From positions 558,001 through 622,000 of the forward strand of contig NZ_WMBQ01000002.1 in assembly GCF_009708035.1 (NCBI RefSeq): 64,000 nt of DNA. The letters are read 5' to 3'. Position numbers and translations under genes: made by a program. Source of the DNA: Hyphomicrobium album. Lineage in GTDB: Bacteria > Pseudomonadota > Alphaproteobacteria > Rhizobiales > Hyphomicrobiaceae. The number at the start of each line of letters is the position of its first letter. The stretch's first letter is position 1. The notes under the pieces were generated by a model. That model had not been told where the DNA came from and did not search any database. It saw only the letters and a program-made list of their open reading frames with translations. Positions 45,680-55,890 of the stretch are shown piece by piece.

Positions 45680-47545
45680 ATGATCGCCCGCATGTTTCGC
45701 TGGCTGGAACACCGCGTCGAATCCTTCCCCGCCGAGCAGCCCTCGATGCCGCCGGCGAGCTTTTGGGGATTCGTCTTTCACTACACGCGGCCCTTCTGGC
45801 CGCTGATCGGCCTTTCAGCCGCGCTGTCGGCGACGATCGCGCTGATCGAGGTGTCGCTGTTCGGCTTCCTCGGCAATCTCGTCGATTGGCTGTCGAAGGC
45901 CGATCGCGCCACGTTCTGGGAGACGCACGGGACGTTCCTCCTCGGCATGAGCGCGGTGGTGCTGCTCGTGCTGCCGACGTTGAAGTTCTTCTACGAGTCC
46001 GTCGTCCACCAGGGACTGCTCTCGAGCTTCACCATGCGTACGCGCTGGCAGGCGCACCGCTACGTGCTGCGCCAGTCGATGGCCTTCTTCAACAACGACT
46101 TTGCCGGGCGCGTCGCCACCAAGGTGATGCAGACCGCCATGTCGGTGCGTGAGGTGGTCATGAAGATCACCGAGGTGCTGCTCTACGTCGCGATCTACTT
46201 CACCGGCGCGGTGTTCCTGTTCGCAGCGACCGACTTGCGGCTGTCGGCGCCGCTGCTTCTGTGGCTCGCCGGCTACCTCGTCGCCATGCGCTACTTCATT
46301 CCGCGGCTGGGCAAAATCTCGCATATCCAGTCGGACGCGCGCTCGGTGATGACCGGGCGCATCGTCGACACCTATACGAACATCTCAACGGTGAAGATGT
46401 TCGCGCATGCCGACCGCGAGGATAGCTACGCGCAGGAAAGCATGTCGCACTTCCTCGACACGGTGCGCGAGCAGCTGCGCCTCGTGACGCTGCTGACCGT
46501 GGCACTGAACTGTCTCAACGCGGCCTTGCTGTTCTCGGTCGCCGCCACCTCATTGTGGCTGTGGTCGATCGATGCGGTGACGACCGGCGCCATCGCCCTG
46601 TCGGTGGGTCTGGTCCTGCGCCTGCAGGGCATGTCGCACTGGATCATGTGGGAGGTCGCGGGCCTGTTCGAGAACGTCGGCGTGGTGCAGGACGGTCTCG
46701 AGACGATCGCCCAAGAGCGCAGCATCGTCGACGCGCCGGACGCCAAGAAGCTCGTCGTCACCAAGGGTGAGATCCAGTTCGATCACATCCGCTTCAACTA
46801 TGGGCGCGATGTCGGAACGGGGCGCGGCAGCGTCATCGAGGATCTGTCGCTGCGCGTGGCGCCGGGCGAGAAGGTCGGCCTGGTTGGCCGTTCGGGCGCG
46901 GGCAAGTCGACGCTCGTCAGCCTGCTTATGCGTTTCTACGACCTCGACGGCGGCAAGGTGCTGATCGACGGCCAGGACGTCGCGCACGTCACGCAGGACA
47001 GCCTGCGCGCTCAGATCGGCATGGTGACGCAGGACACCTCGCTGCTGCACCGGTCGGTGATGGAAAACATCCTCTATGGGCGCCCCGACGCGGTGGAGGC
47101 GGATGCCATCGCCGCGGCGAAGAAGGCGGCCGCGCACGATTTTATCAACAACCTTGAGGACCTGAAGGACCGCTCGGGCTACGAGGCGCATGTCGGCGAG
47201 CGCGGCGTGAAGCTGTCGGGCGGCCAGCGACAGCGGGTGGCCATTGCCCGCGTGCTCTTGAAGGACGCCCCCATCCTTGTGCTCGACGAGGCGACCAGCG
47301 CGCTCGACAGCGAGGTCGAGGCGGCGATCCAGGAGCAGCTGGTCAACCTCATGAAAGGTAAGACAGTCATCGCGATTGCCCACCGGTTGTCCACAATCGC
47401 CGCGATGGACCGGCTGATCATCATGGACGAGGGGCGAATCGTGGAGCAGGGCACGCACGCCGATCTTTTGCGCCGCGGCGGTCTCTACGCCGAGCTGTGG
47501 GCGCGGCAGTCGGGCGGCTTCCTCGCGCAGGACGCGGCTGAATGA
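45680..47545 (+). CDS. ABC exporter, fused permease and ATPase
   Basis: A 621-residue half-transporter. The N-terminal membrane domain shows about six helices (~30-330) and the C-terminal ATPase is complete. It has Walker A GRSGAGKST, Q-loop MVTQDTSLLHRSVMENILYG, signature LSGGQRQR, Walker B PILVLDEATSALD and the H-loop IAHRLSTI. It resembles MsbA- and multidrug-type exporters (ABCB group). The substrate cannot be told. ATG 45680 follows GGGAG. It stands alone between hemF (divergent) and the bc1 operon. Confidence 0.93.
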   Translation: MIARMFRWLEHRVESFPAEQPSMPPASFWGFVFHYTRPFWPLIGLSAALSATIALIEVSLFGFLGNLVDWLSKADRATFWETHGTFLLGMSAVVLLVLPTLKFFYESVVHQGLLSSFTMRTRWQAHRYVLRQSMAFFNNDFAGRVATKVMQTAMSVREVVMKITEVLLYVAIYFTGAVFLFAATDLRLSAPLLLWLAGYLVAMRYFIPRLGKISHIQSDARSVMTGRIVDTYTNISTVKMFAHADREDSYAQESMSHFLDTVREQLRLVTLLTVALNCLNAALLFSVAATSLWLWSIDAVTTGAIALSVGLVLRLQGMSHWIMWEVAGLFENVGVVQDGLETIAQERSIVDAPDAKKLVVTKGEIQFDHIRFNYGRDVGTGRGSVIEDLSLRVAPGEKVGLVGRSGAGKSTLVSLLMRFYDLDGGKVLIDGQDVAHVTQDSLRAQIGMVTQDTSLLHRSVMENILYGRPDAVEADAIAAAKKAAAHDFINNLEDLKDRSGYEAHVGERGVKLSGGQRQRVAIARVLLKDAPILVLDEATSALDSEVEAAIQEQLVNLMKGKTVIAIAHRLSTIAAMDRLIIMDEGRIVEQGTHADLLRRGGLYAELWARQSGGFLAQDAAE

Positions 47546-47792
47546 CCTTCGTCAGCGGCGACGGCTGGCGTGCGCCAAATTGCCTACGGCTATCTTGCTG
47601 ACCGGGGTTGAGCGCTCTTTAGAACGATGTCAATAAACCGCATGGCAAATCGCCTGGTTCTATAGGCCAATCGCGCTGAACTTGCCGCGCTCGATGGCAC
47701 GTCCATCGCGGTGCGGATGTCGTTGCAGCCGGCGGCAGCCGGCCAAGTAATCAGCGCTGCGCCCTAAGCCCAGCGATCTAGCGGAGGCTCCC

Positions 47793-48365
47793 GTGGCAAT
47801 CGACGCCGAAGAACCAGACCGCAGGGACTTTCTAGTTCTCGCGGCCGGTGCATTCGTGGCCGTTGGGGGCGCAATGACGCTCTGGCCCTTCATCCAGCAG
47901 ATGAACCCCGACGCCGGCGCCCAGGCGCTCGCGTCGATCGAGGTCGACCTCGCGCCGGTGAAGGAAGGCCAGGCGATCACCGTACTGTGGCGCGGCAAGC
48001 CGGTGTTCATTCGGCACCGGACGCCGGAGGAGATCGCGACCGCCAAGGCCGTGCCGATCACCGACCTCATCGACGAGTTCGCCCGCAACGACGCGTTGCC
48101 CGAGGACACGCCGGCCACCGATCCGAACCGCACCAAAGGCGGCCACGAGAACTGGCTGATCATGGTCGGCATCTGCACGCATCTGGGCTGCATCCCGAAG
48201 GGGCAGTCGCTGGGGGATGCCAAGGGCGACTTCGGCGGCTGGCTGTGCCCGTGCCACGGGTCGCACTACGACACTGCCGGACGCATTCGTAAGGGTCCTG
48301 CACCGCGCAATCTCGAGGTGCCGGTCTACAACTTCGTGAACGACACCAAGATCAAGATCGGCTGA
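47793..48365 (+). CDS. petA: Ubiquinol-cytochrome c reductase, Rieske iron-sulfur subunit
   Basis: The [2Fe-2S] subunit of the bc1 complex, which passes electrons from ubiquinol to cytochrome c1. The 190-residue protein has a twin-arginine-type N-terminus (RRDFL before the single membrane helix at ~15-33). The cluster ligands are in CTHLGC (Cys 128, His 130) and CPCHGS (Cys 152, His 155). Cys 133 and Cys 154 form the stabilising disulfide. The start is GTG 47793 with GGAGG upstream. It leads the petABC operon; cytochrome b follows after 17 bp. Confidence 0.97.
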   Translation: MAIDAEEPDRRDFLVLAAGAFVAVGGAMTLWPFIQQMNPDAGAQALASIEVDLAPVKEGQAITVLWRGKPVFIRHRTPEEIATAKAVPITDLIDEFARNDALPEDTPATDPNRTKGGHENWLIMVGICTHLGCIPKGQSLGDAKGDFGGWLCPCHGSHYDTAGRIRKGPAPRNLEVPVYNFVNDTKIKIG

Positions 48366-48382
48366 CAAGCGGCGAGCCAAGC

Positions 48383-49657
48383 ATGTCTGGACTTCCACAC
48401 GGAACGAGCTACGAGCCGACCACCAAGTTCGGCAAGTGGTTGGACGCGCGGCTGCCGATCGGCCGGCTGATGTACACGCAGTTCGTCGATTTTCCGACAC
48501 CGCGAAACCTGAACTACTGGTGGACCTTCGGCGGCATCCTGACCTTCATGCTGGGGGCGCAGATCGTCACCGGCATCGTGCTCGCCATGCACTATCAGCC
48601 GAACGCCGAGATGGCGTTCGACAGCGTCGAGCGCATCCGCCGCGACGTGAACTTCGGCTGGCTGATCCGCAACCTGCACGCGGTCGGCGCCTCGATGTTC
48701 TTCCTCGCCGCCTACGTCCATATCTTCCGCGGCCTCTACTACGGCTCTTACAAGGCGCCCCGCGAGGTACTGTGGATCATTGGCGTGCTCATCTTCATCG
48801 TGATGATGGCGACCGCCTTCATGGGCTACTCGCTGCCGTGGGGGCAGATGAGCTTCTGGGGTGTGACCGTCATCACCAACCTCTTCTCGTCGCTCGACAG
48901 CATCTGGAAGGGTCTCGGCACGACGATCGTCGAGTGGCTGTGGGGCGGCTACTCGGTGTCTGGCACGACGCTAAACCGCTTCTACTCGCTGCACTATCTT
49001 CTGCCGTTCGTCATCGCCGGCCTCGTCGGCCTGCACCTGTGGGCGCTGCACATCGTCGGCCAGAACAGCCCGACCGGCCTCGACATCAAGACGGCATCGG
49101 ACGCCGTGCCGATGAGCCCCTACGCGACCTCGAAGGACGCGGTCGGCATGTTCGCGTTCCTGCTGCTGTTCGCTTGGTTCACGTTCTTCCTGCCCGACTA
49201 CCTCGGGCACGCCGACAACTACATCGAGGCCAACCCGCTGGTGACGCCGCCGCACATCGTGCCTGAATGGTACTTCCTGCCGTTCTACGCGATCTTGCGC
49301 GCCATCCCCTCGAAGCTCCTCGGTGTCATCGCCATGTTCGCGGCGATCGCGATCCTCTTGTTCGCGCCGTGGCTCGACACCAGCCGCGTGCGCTCGACCA
49401 AGTTCCGGCCGATCTACCGCTACTTCTTCTGGTTCTTCGTGTTCTCTTGCGTCGCGCTGGGTTGGCTCGGCTCCAAGCCGCCGGACGCCGAGTACGTGTT
49501 CTGGGCGCGCGTGTTCACGATCTACTACTTCGCGCACTTCCTTCTCGTCATGCCGCTGGTCGGCTGGCTGGAAACGCCGCTGAAGGTGCCGGGCTCGATA
49601 ACCGAGGCGGTGCTGGGCAACGATAAAAGCGCCAAGCTGGCGCCGGCCAAGGCCTGA
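48383..49657 (+). CDS. petB: Ubiquinol-cytochrome c reductase, cytochrome b
   Basis: The membrane core of the bc1 complex with two b haems and both quinone sites. The 424-residue protein has eight membrane helices. Histidine ligands are in [20 protein letters not shown] and [27 protein letters not shown]. The Qo-site [16 protein letters not shown] motif (PEWY) and the [11 protein letters not shown] segment are intact. It is a separate cytochrome b, not fused to c1. ATG 48383, 17 bp after petA; petC follows after 13 bp. Confidence 0.97.
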   Translation: MSGLPHGTSYEPTTKFGKWLDARLPIGRLMYTQFVDFPTPRNLNYWWTFGGILTFMLGAQIVTGIVLAMHYQPNAEMAFDSVERIRRDVNFGWLIRNLHAVGASMFFLAAYVHIFRGLYYGSYKAPREVLWIIGVLIFIVMMATAFMGYSLPWGQMSFWGVTVITNLFSSLDSIWKGLGTTIVEWLWGGYSVSGTTLNRFYSLHYLLPFVIAGLVGLHLWALHIVGQNSPTGLDIKTASDAVPMSPYATSKDAVGMFAFLLLFAWFTFFLPDYLGHADNYIEANPLVTPPHIVPEWYFLPFYAILRAIPSKLLGVIAMFAAIAILLFAPWLDTSRVRSTKFRPIYRYFFWFFVFSCVALGWLGSKPPDAEYVFWARVFTIYYFAHFLLVMPLVGWLETPLKVPGSITEAVLGNDKSAKLAPAKA

Positions 49658-49670
49658 CAGGGGGGCTCGC

Positions 49671-50558
49671 ATGAAACGTCCAGAGCTCTCGTGGCGCGCT
49701 GCCGTGATCGTCCTGGCTTCGCTGGCAAGCGTCGCCGCGACGATGCACGCGGCGCACGCGGCCGGCGGCACGGAGACTCACATCGAGCGCCAGGATTGGT
49801 CGTTCGCCGGCTTCACCGGCCAGTACGACAAGGCGCAGCTGCAGCGCGGCTTCCAGGTCTACCAGCAGGTCTGCACGGCCTGTCACGGCCTGAAGCGCGT
49901 GCGCTTCCGCAACCTCGCCGAGCCGGGCGGCCCCGAGTTTCCCGAGGAGGCCGTGAAGGCGCTTGCCATCGGCTGGCCGTACAAGATTCCCGGCGAGCTC
50001 GACGATCAGGGCAATCCGATCGATCGCCTGCCGGGGCTCGCCGACCAGATCCTCGGCCCCTACCGGAACGACGTGCAGGCGCGCGCGGCGCAGAACGGCG
50101 CGTTGCCGCCGGATCTGTCGCTGATCGCCAAGGCGCGCTCGGTGGAAAGCCATGCGCCCTGGTACAGCCAGTGGCTTCACATGCTGGGGGACATCGTCAT
50201 CGGCTATCAGGAGGGCGGCCCCGATTACCTTTACGCCCTGCTCACCGGCTACCACGAGGTGCCGGCCGGCATGCACATGACCGAGGGCATGTCTTATAAC
50301 GTCGCCTTCCCCGGGCATCAGGTGGCGATGCCGCCGCCGCTGTCGAAGGATACGTTCATCGAGTACCAGCCGGAGTCCGGCTACAAGGGATCGCTCGAGC
50401 AGAACGCGAAGGACGTCACGGCATTCCTCGCCTGGGCAGCCGACCCGACCCTCGATTCACGCAAGCGGCTGGGCTGGCAGGTGATGCTCTATCTCCTCAT
50501 CACCACGCTGCTGCTATATCTGGTCAAGAAGCAGATCTGGTCGCGCCTGAAGCACTGA
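49671..50558 (+). CDS. petC: Ubiquinol-cytochrome c reductase, cytochrome c1
   Basis: The c-haem subunit of the bc1 complex, which hands electrons to soluble cytochrome c. The 295-residue protein has a signal peptide ending near AHAA. The haem motif CTACHG has Cys 68, Cys 71 and His 72. The Met ligand region is PAGMHMTEGMSYNVAFPGHQVAMPPPL, and a C-terminal anchor helix follows (LYLLITTLLLYLVKKQIWSRLKH). ATG 49671 with GGGGGG upstream. It completes petABC. mtnP follows on the same strand after 44 bp. Confidence 0.97.
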   Translation: MKRPELSWRAAVIVLASLASVAATMHAAHAAGGTETHIERQDWSFAGFTGQYDKAQLQRGFQVYQQVCTACHGLKRVRFRNLAEPGGPEFPEEAVKALAIGWPYKIPGELDDQGNPIDRLPGLADQILGPYRNDVQARAAQNGALPPDLSLIAKARSVESHAPWYSQWLHMLGDIVIGYQEGGPDYLYALLTGYHEVPAGMHMTEGMSYNVAFPGHQVAMPPPLSKDTFIEYQPESGYKGSLEQNAKDVTAFLAWAADPTLDSRKRLGWQVMLYLLITTLLLYLVKKQIWSRLKH

Positions 50559-50602
50559 CGCCGCCGGCACAACGCAAACCGCAAGCTCGTTTAGGGGGAC
50601 CC

Positions 50603-51481
50603 GTGGTCAAATCCGTCCTGGGCATCATCGGCGGCAGCGGCTTCTACAATCTGCCCGGCATTCAGAACCCGCACTGGGAAAAGGTCTCGAGTCCCTGGGG
50701 CGAGCCGTCGGACGACATCCTCTTTGCCGAGGTCGACGGCCTGCCGTTCCGCTTCCTGCCGCGCCACGGCCGCGGGCATCGCATCTCGCCGACGCACATC
50801 AACTTCCGCGCCAACGTCGATGCCTTGAAGCGGGCCGGCGTTACCGACCTCGTGTCGATCTCGGCCTGCGGCTCGTTGAAGGACCAGTTCGCGCCCGGCC
50901 ATTTCGTGCTCGTCGACCAGTTCATCGATCGCACGTTCGCGCGCGAGAAGAGCTTCTTCGGCGAAGGCTGCGTGGCGCACGTCTCTTTGGCACATCCGGT
51001 CAGCCCGCTGCTCGTCGACGCGGTGGAGCAGGCATGCAAGGCCGAGGACATCGACCACACCAAGGGCGGTACCTATCTGGTCATGGAAGGCCCGCAGTTC
51101 TCCACCCGCGCCGAATCCTTCCTCTATCGGAGCTGGGGCTGCGACGTGATCGGCATGACCAACATGCCGGAGGCCAAGCTCGCTCGCGAGGCCGAGATCT
51201 GCTACGCGACCGTCGCCATGGTCACCGACTACGACTGCTGGCACGAGGAGGTGGCGCACGTCGACGTCGCCGCCGTGCTCGCCGTCATGAAGGGCAATAC
51301 GGAGAAGGCGCAGCGGCTCGTGCACAAGCTCGCCGAGATATTCCCGCGCGAGCACCCGCCCTGCCCCATCGGCTCGAACACGGCGCTCGACGTAGCCATC
51401 ATCACCGCGCCCGAAGCGCGCGATCCGAAATTGATGGCCAAGCTCGACGCCGTCGCAGGCCGCGTCCTCGCCAAGGCCTGA
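50603..51481 (+). CDS. mtnP: S-methyl-5'-thioadenosine phosphorylase
   Basis: Splits 5'-methylthioadenosine, a by-product of polyamine or homoserine-lactone synthesis, into adenine and 5-methylthioribose-1-phosphate. The 292-residue protein has the phosphate-binding IIGGSGFYNLPG, RHGRGHRISP, NFRANVDALK, and the typical EGPQFSTRAES and GMTNMPEAKLAREAEICYA. The start is GTG 50603, with AGGGGG about 7 bases upstream. It sits just after petABC, while adenine salvage (apt) and the next enzyme of the pathway (mtnA) lie 11 kb away in the same direction. Confidence 0.95.
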   Translation: MVKSVLGIIGGSGFYNLPGIQNPHWEKVSSPWGEPSDDILFAEVDGLPFRFLPRHGRGHRISPTHINFRANVDALKRAGVTDLVSISACGSLKDQFAPGHFVLVDQFIDRTFAREKSFFGEGCVAHVSLAHPVSPLLVDAVEQACKAEDIDHTKGGTYLVMEGPQFSTRAESFLYRSWGCDVIGMTNMPEAKLAREAEICYATVAMVTDYDCWHEEVAHVDVAAVLAVMKGNTEKAQRLVHKLAEIFPREHPPCPIGSNTALDVAIITAPEARDPKLMAKLDAVAGRVLAKA

Positions 51482-51544
51482 TCGCGCTTTGGATAGCTAC
51501 CCCGGGACCTGGAGCTTCGCCCGGGCCCCGGGATGGCGTTTGCC

Positions 51545-52297
51545 TCAGGCGGCGTCGCTCCTCTGCGCCAGTGCAACGGCATCGGCGCCGGCGGGGAAGC
51601 GGAGCTGCGGTGAGACATCGTTCGCCGCTCGCCACACGACCTGCGCCACGTCGGATTCGGTCGTCACCGCGGCCGGCTGGCCATACGCGGTGAGCACCGA
51701 TTGCGCGAATGGCAGGTAAGGCTCGGTGATCATGTCCTCGATACGTGAGGGCGTGTTCTGGGTGAAACGCGTGGTCGGCCCGTAGCCCGGCTCGACCAGC
51801 TTGACGCGGATGCCGAAGCCATGGAGCTCGTGGGCGAGAGAGCCGGTGAAGCCTTCGATCGCCGCCTTGCTCGCCGTGTACGCGGCGACGAGCGGCATGG
51901 GCATTAGCGTTGCGCTCGAGGTCACGTTCACAACCACGCCGGACTTGCGCGCGCGGAACTGCGGCAGCACGGCTTGTGTCATCGTCATGACGCCGAATGT
52001 GTTGGTCTCGAACAGGCTGCGCACGGTCAGCATCGGCGTCGCCTCGAAGGCGCCGAACATCCCGATGCCGGCATTGTTGACCAGCACGTCGATGGGACCG
52101 GCCGCCTCGACGGCGGCAACAATGCTTTGAGGATTGGTCACGTCGAGCGCCAGCACGCGCAGCCGTTCTGATCGCGGCAGCGTGCCTTCGCGCGGCGTGC
52201 GCATGGTGGCGATGACGTTCCAGCCTTGCGCATGGAAGTGGCGGGCGGTCTCGAGGCCGTAGCCCGACGAGCATCCGGTGATCAGTACGGTCTTCAT
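51545..52297 (-). CDS. SDR family oxidoreductase
   Basis: A 250-residue NAD(P)-dependent short-chain dehydrogenase/reductase. The cofactor motif TGCSSGYG is at 8-14, NNAG at 74-77, the catalytic Ser near 127, and Y140-x3-K144 (YTASK). The classical fold is complete; no membrane helix. The substrate cannot be told. It diverges from an AraC-type regulator over about 100 bp, so control by that regulator is likely. ATG 52297 follows GGAGAC. Confidence 0.9.
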   Translation of the reverse strand: MKTVLITGCSSGYGLETARHFHAQGWNVIATMRTPREGTLPRSERLRVLALDVTNPQSIVAAVEAAGPIDVLVNNAGIGMFGAFEATPMLTVRSLFETNTFGVMTMTQAVLPQFRARKSGVVVNVTSSATLMPMPLVAAYTASKAAIEGFTGSLAHELHGFGIRVKLVEPGYGPTTRFTQNTPSRIEDMITEPYLPFAQSVLTAYGQPAAVTTESDVAQVVWRAANDVSPQLRFPAGADAVALAQRSDAA

Positions 52298-52397
52298 CGC
52301 AGGTCTCCGTTTTGCGTTCGACGAGGAGATGCTTACGGCTCATTGCGTGGACGATCTGCAATTGAAAGTCCGTATTTTATTTGTTATCGTCCAACAA

Positions 52398-53312
52398 ATG
52401 GATGATCCCCTCTCGCAAGTCATCGCCCTGCTGCGACCGCGCACGGTGTTCTCGAAGGTCATAAGCGGGGCCGGTCGCTGGGCCGTACGCTATGCCGACT
52501 TCGGGCAGCCGAGCTTCTGCACCGTGCTCAACGGAAGCTGCCGGCTGGCGGTGGACGGTCACGAAACAATCACGCTCGAAGCGGGAGATTTCGTACTGCT
52601 GCCAAAGACCCCAGGGTTCACGATGTCGGGGTTCGAGCCGGCGACACCGGTGCGTATAGATCCGAACGCCGCTGCAGTAGCGACGGACGAGCTGCGCCAT
52701 GGCACGCCCGAAGGCGATCCCGACGTGCGCCTGCTCGGCGGCTACTTCGTTTTCGAATCTCCGGATGCAGGATTGTTGGTGTCGCTGCTGCCAGCGCTGG
52801 TGCACGTGCGCGGGGCGCAGCGGCTTTCCACGATGGTGCGGTTCGTCGGGGAGGAGACGCGGGAGCAGAGGCCGGGTCGCGACCTGATACTGTCGCGCCT
52901 CGTCGACGTGATGCTAGTCGAGGCTTTGCGGTCGATGCAAGGCGAGGCCGCGCCGCCCGGGCTGCTGCACGGATTGGGCGATGCGCGGCTGGCGGTGGCG
53001 ATGCGGAGCATGCACGCCGAGCCGGCGCGTCCGTGGACCGTCGAAGAGCTCGCCAAGGCGGCGGCAATGTCGCGTTCAGCCTTCTTCGACCGCTTCACGC
53101 GCGCGGTCGGGGTGGCACCGATGGAGTACCTGCTCGCCTGGCGGATGGCGCTGGCAAAGGATCTTCTGCGACGAGAGGACGTTGGAATCGCCGAGGTGGC
53201 CGAGCGGGTCGGCTATGGCTCGGCGAGCACGTTCAGCACTGCTTTCAGCCGTCATGTGGGATTGCCGCCAGGCCAATACGCCCGCGAGCAAAGGGCAGCG
53301 GTTGCAGCCTGA
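52398..53312 (+). CDS. AraC family transcriptional regulator with cupin sensor domain
   Basis: A 304-residue activator. The N-terminal half is an AraC cupin-type ligand domain (RYADFGQPSFCTVLNGSCRLAV and LEAGDFVLLPKTPGFT). The C-terminal half has the two helix-turn-helix motifs, first EELAKAAAMSRSAFFDRF and then GIAEVAERVGYGSASTFSTAFSRHVGLPPGQYA. I take ATG 52398 for the start of the cupin fold; the open frame extends to 52278 but overlaps the divergent gene. It is divergent from the SDR gene and probably regulates it; the inducer is unknown. Confidence 0.9.
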   Translation: MDDPLSQVIALLRPRTVFSKVISGAGRWAVRYADFGQPSFCTVLNGSCRLAVDGHETITLEAGDFVLLPKTPGFTMSGFEPATPVRIDPNAAAVATDELRHGTPEGDPDVRLLGGYFVFESPDAGLLVSLLPALVHVRGAQRLSTMVRFVGEETREQRPGRDLILSRLVDVMLVEALRSMQGEAAPPGLLHGLGDARLAVAMRSMHAEPARPWTVEELAKAAAMSRSAFFDRFTRAVGVAPMEYLLAWRMALAKDLLRREDVGIAEVAERVGYGSASTFSTAFSRHVGLPPGQYAREQRAAVAA

Positions 53313-53407
53313 TTGGCGCCCATCGAACGCCGATGCAACTTGCCGCTCCGCGGGGCGGCTGCTAGGCGGATAAATTGCGCCGGCGCATTTGATTCCCAAG
53401 AGATTTC

Positions 53408-54835
53408 ATGCACGCCAAGCTGCAGCCGCGCGCCGCGTCGCGGGCTGCGTTGATGGTGGGCATGCTGCTGTTGACCGCGACGGGCGCCATCCGACCGGCC
53501 AGGGCCGATCAGGACGACGACGCCGAGCGCGTCCCGTCAAGTGCGGCCGACATCTATAGCCCCATCCAGCGGACCTTCCAGCACCAGGTGCCACTGCCCG
53601 GAGGGCCGCAGAGACCGTTCGCCAATGTGCCTGCCGACGATGGGCCGGTGCTGATGCAGGACGTGAAGGACCGCCTGCGCTTTGCCGGACCGTTCTGGCG
53701 CGACCTGAAGGTCGCCCTCTACTTCCGGACGCACGAGCTCGACCGCAACAATTCTTCGGGGCCCCCGTCGAATGCGTGGGCCGGTGGTTCGGCACTCGCC
53801 TTCCGCACGGGCTATCTCGACGATTGGCTGCAGTTCGAGGCGGCCGGCGCCACGTCGCAGCCGCTGCATGCGCCGGCCGGCGAGGGGGGCACCCTGCTGC
53901 TCACCGACAACCAGGCGGAGGTTTCGTCGTTCGCCGTCGCCAACGCCAAGCTGCGCGGGCTGGGACAAGAGCTCACCGTCGGCCGCCAGCTCATCAAGAC
54001 GCCCTACATCAATCCGCAGGACAACCGCATGCTGCCGAATGCGGTGGAGGGTACGGTGCTCATGCGGCGGCGCGACGAGGCGGAGACGTTCGACTACGGG
54101 ATCGGCTACCTGTGGGGCTTCAAGGCGCGCGACAGCTCCTACTTCGTCCCGTTCTCCGAGGAGCTCGGCGTCACCGAGGATCGCGGCGTGCTTGCCGGCG
54201 GCGCCAAGGTGGTGCCGATCCCTGGCCTGACGATAGGTGCCGTCGACTATCTCATCGCCGACGTGGTCAACACGACGTTCGCGGAAGCGGACTGGATCAT
54301 TCCCGATGGAGCGATGACGTATCGGCTGAGCGCCAACTACACGGACCAGCGCACGGTGGGGGAGAATTTGCTCGGCGGCGCGCCCTATGCGACGGGGCAG
54401 GTTTCCGCCCGGGTCGCGGCGAGCTATCGCGAGGCGACACTGCTCGCGGCTGCGTCGAACAACGGCGACGAGGCGGCGCTCGTGGGCCCGTTCGGCAGCT
54501 TTCCCGCCTATACCGTGCTCGACCAGCTCAATTTCAACGACGCGGGCCAGAAGACGTTCGTCGTCGGTGCGGCGTACGATTTCTCGCGCATCATTTTCGA
54601 TGGGCTGAAGCTGCAGACGCGCTACGGCTGGTCCTGGGACGCGATCGATGCGAGCGGCGGCCCGCGCCAGAACGAGTACAACATCGAGCTCGAGTATTTG
54701 CCGACGGCGGGTCCGTTCGAGAACGTCCACGTGCAGATCTTCTATTCGGCCGTCGAGTTTCCGGACAATCCGCCGGGCGAGACGCAGCAGCCGCAGGTGC
54801 GCGGCATGGTCACGTATCTCGTGCCGCTGCTCTAG
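53408..54835 (+). CDS. OprD-like outer-membrane porin
   Basis: A 475-residue outer-membrane protein with a signal peptide (GMLLLTATGAIRPARA). A barrel rich in alternating strands shows FWRDLKVALYFRTHELDRNNSSGPPSNAWAGGSALAFRTGYLDDWLQF near the start, an OprD-type pattern. GQELTVGRQLIKTPYINPQDNRMLPNAVEG follows, and it ends VRGMVTYLVPLL. These match the OprD/PorD family of substrate-specific porins for basic amino acids or organic acids. The substrate is unknown. Its TAG stop shares CTAG with the ketopantoate reductase stop on the other strand. Confidence 0.83.
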   Translation: MHAKLQPRAASRAALMVGMLLLTATGAIRPARADQDDDAERVPSSAADIYSPIQRTFQHQVPLPGGPQRPFANVPADDGPVLMQDVKDRLRFAGPFWRDLKVALYFRTHELDRNNSSGPPSNAWAGGSALAFRTGYLDDWLQFEAAGATSQPLHAPAGEGGTLLLTDNQAEVSSFAVANAKLRGLGQELTVGRQLIKTPYINPQDNRMLPNAVEGTVLMRRRDEAETFDYGIGYLWGFKARDSSYFVPFSEELGVTEDRGVLAGGAKVVPIPGLTIGAVDYLIADVVNTTFAEADWIIPDGAMTYRLSANYTDQRTVGENLLGGAPYATGQVSARVAASYREATLLAAASNNGDEAALVGPFGSFPAYTVLDQLNFNDAGQKTFVVGAAYDFSRIIFDGLKLQTRYGWSWDAIDASGGPRQNEYNIELEYLPTAGPFENVHVQIFYSAVEFPDNPPGETQQPQVRGMVTYLVPLL

Positions 54836-55761
54836 GTTGCCGCGTCGAGCCGCCGCTCGTAGGCCTCGACGTGCGCCGCAGCAACGGCCAGCACCGGCGT
54901 AGCCAATTCATGTTTGCGGGCGCGCGCCAGCATGTCGCCGAGAATGTGCGCGCCCTCCGTGCGCCGGCCCGCATCGATGTCGCGCAGCATCGACGAGGTG
55001 AGCGGCGATCCCGGCTCGGTGAGGAGCGCGCGGTATTCGTCCATGAGCGTGTCCGGCGGCGCGAAGCCTTCGGCTACGGCGACGGAGCGTGTTTCCTCCA
55101 GCAGCCGCAGGATTCGCTCGCGTCCGCTGTCCGACGCCAGGATGATGCCGATGCTGGCGCGCATCAGCGAGGTGATGCCGGCAAATGCGGCGAGGAACAG
55201 GAACTTGTTCCACATGTCCTGGCGGATCTCGTGCGTGGCGTAGGCATCGACGCCGGCAGACTTCAGCCGATCGACGATCTCCGTCGCCACGGGGTCGCTG
55301 GACGAGGCGACCGGCCCGGTGATGACGGTCATGAACGACGACAGATGCTCGATAACCCCATCGGGGCGCAGGTTGGCGGCGCCGTGGATGATGCCGCCGA
55401 GGAGCAGCGTCTCCGGGAAGCGCTCGGCCAGCATGTCGATGTGGCGTACGCCGTTGAGCAGCGGCAGGAGGCGCGTGCCTGGCTGCAGCAGCGGCGCGAC
55501 CGCAGCGAGTGCGGACTCGAGCGCCGGCTCCTTGCACGACAGCAAGACCGCGTCGGGTTGGTCGGCGGGTTTGTCGCCGGGACGAACCACTTTGACACGT
55601 CCAGCGAAATCGCCGAGCGGGCTCTTGAGCGCGAGGCCCTGCGAGGCAAGCTCCTGCGCGCGTTTCTCACGCGCGAGGAACGTCACGTCGGTGCCGGCCT
55701 CGATCAGCCGCGCGCCGACGTAGCCGCCGACGCCACCCGCTCCGAGAATGACGACGCGCAT
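54832..55761 (-). CDS. panE: Ketopantoate reductase family protein (2-dehydropantoate 2-reductase)
   Basis: Reduces 2-dehydropantoate to pantoate with NADPH in pantothenate synthesis, if it is a true PanE. The 309-residue protein has the Rossmann motif GAGGVGGYVGARL at the N-terminus. Conserved CKEPALESALAAVAP, LPLLNGVRHIDML and MWNKFLFLAAFAGITSLMR segments follow, and TSSMLRDIDAGRRTEGAHILGDM near the end. Many alphaproteobacteria hold several PanE-like paralogues with other 2-keto acid substrates, so the role in CoA synthesis is not proven. ATG 55761. Confidence 0.88.
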   Translation of the reverse strand: MRVVILGAGGVGGYVGARLIEAGTDVTFLAREKRAQELASQGLALKSPLGDFAGRVKVVRPGDKPADQPDAVLLSCKEPALESALAAVAPLLQPGTRLLPLLNGVRHIDMLAERFPETLLLGGIIHGAANLRPDGVIEHLSSFMTVITGPVASSSDPVATEIVDRLKSAGVDAYATHEIRQDMWNKFLFLAAFAGITSLMRASIGIILASDSGRERILRLLEETRSVAVAEGFAPPDTLMDEYRALLTEPGSPLTSSMLRDIDAGRRTEGAHILGDMLARARKHELATPVLAVAAAHVEAYERRLDAAT

Positions 55762-55890
55762 GGGTCCGTCTCAATGCCGTTGCTGAATGAGCGGAAGTTG
55801 AACCCGGCGCTCTCGATGCGCAAGGCGCAAATCAACGCGCAAAAGCCAGCGCCCCGGAGCGCTGGCTTCGCGCAGTTCAGATGCAAGCGA

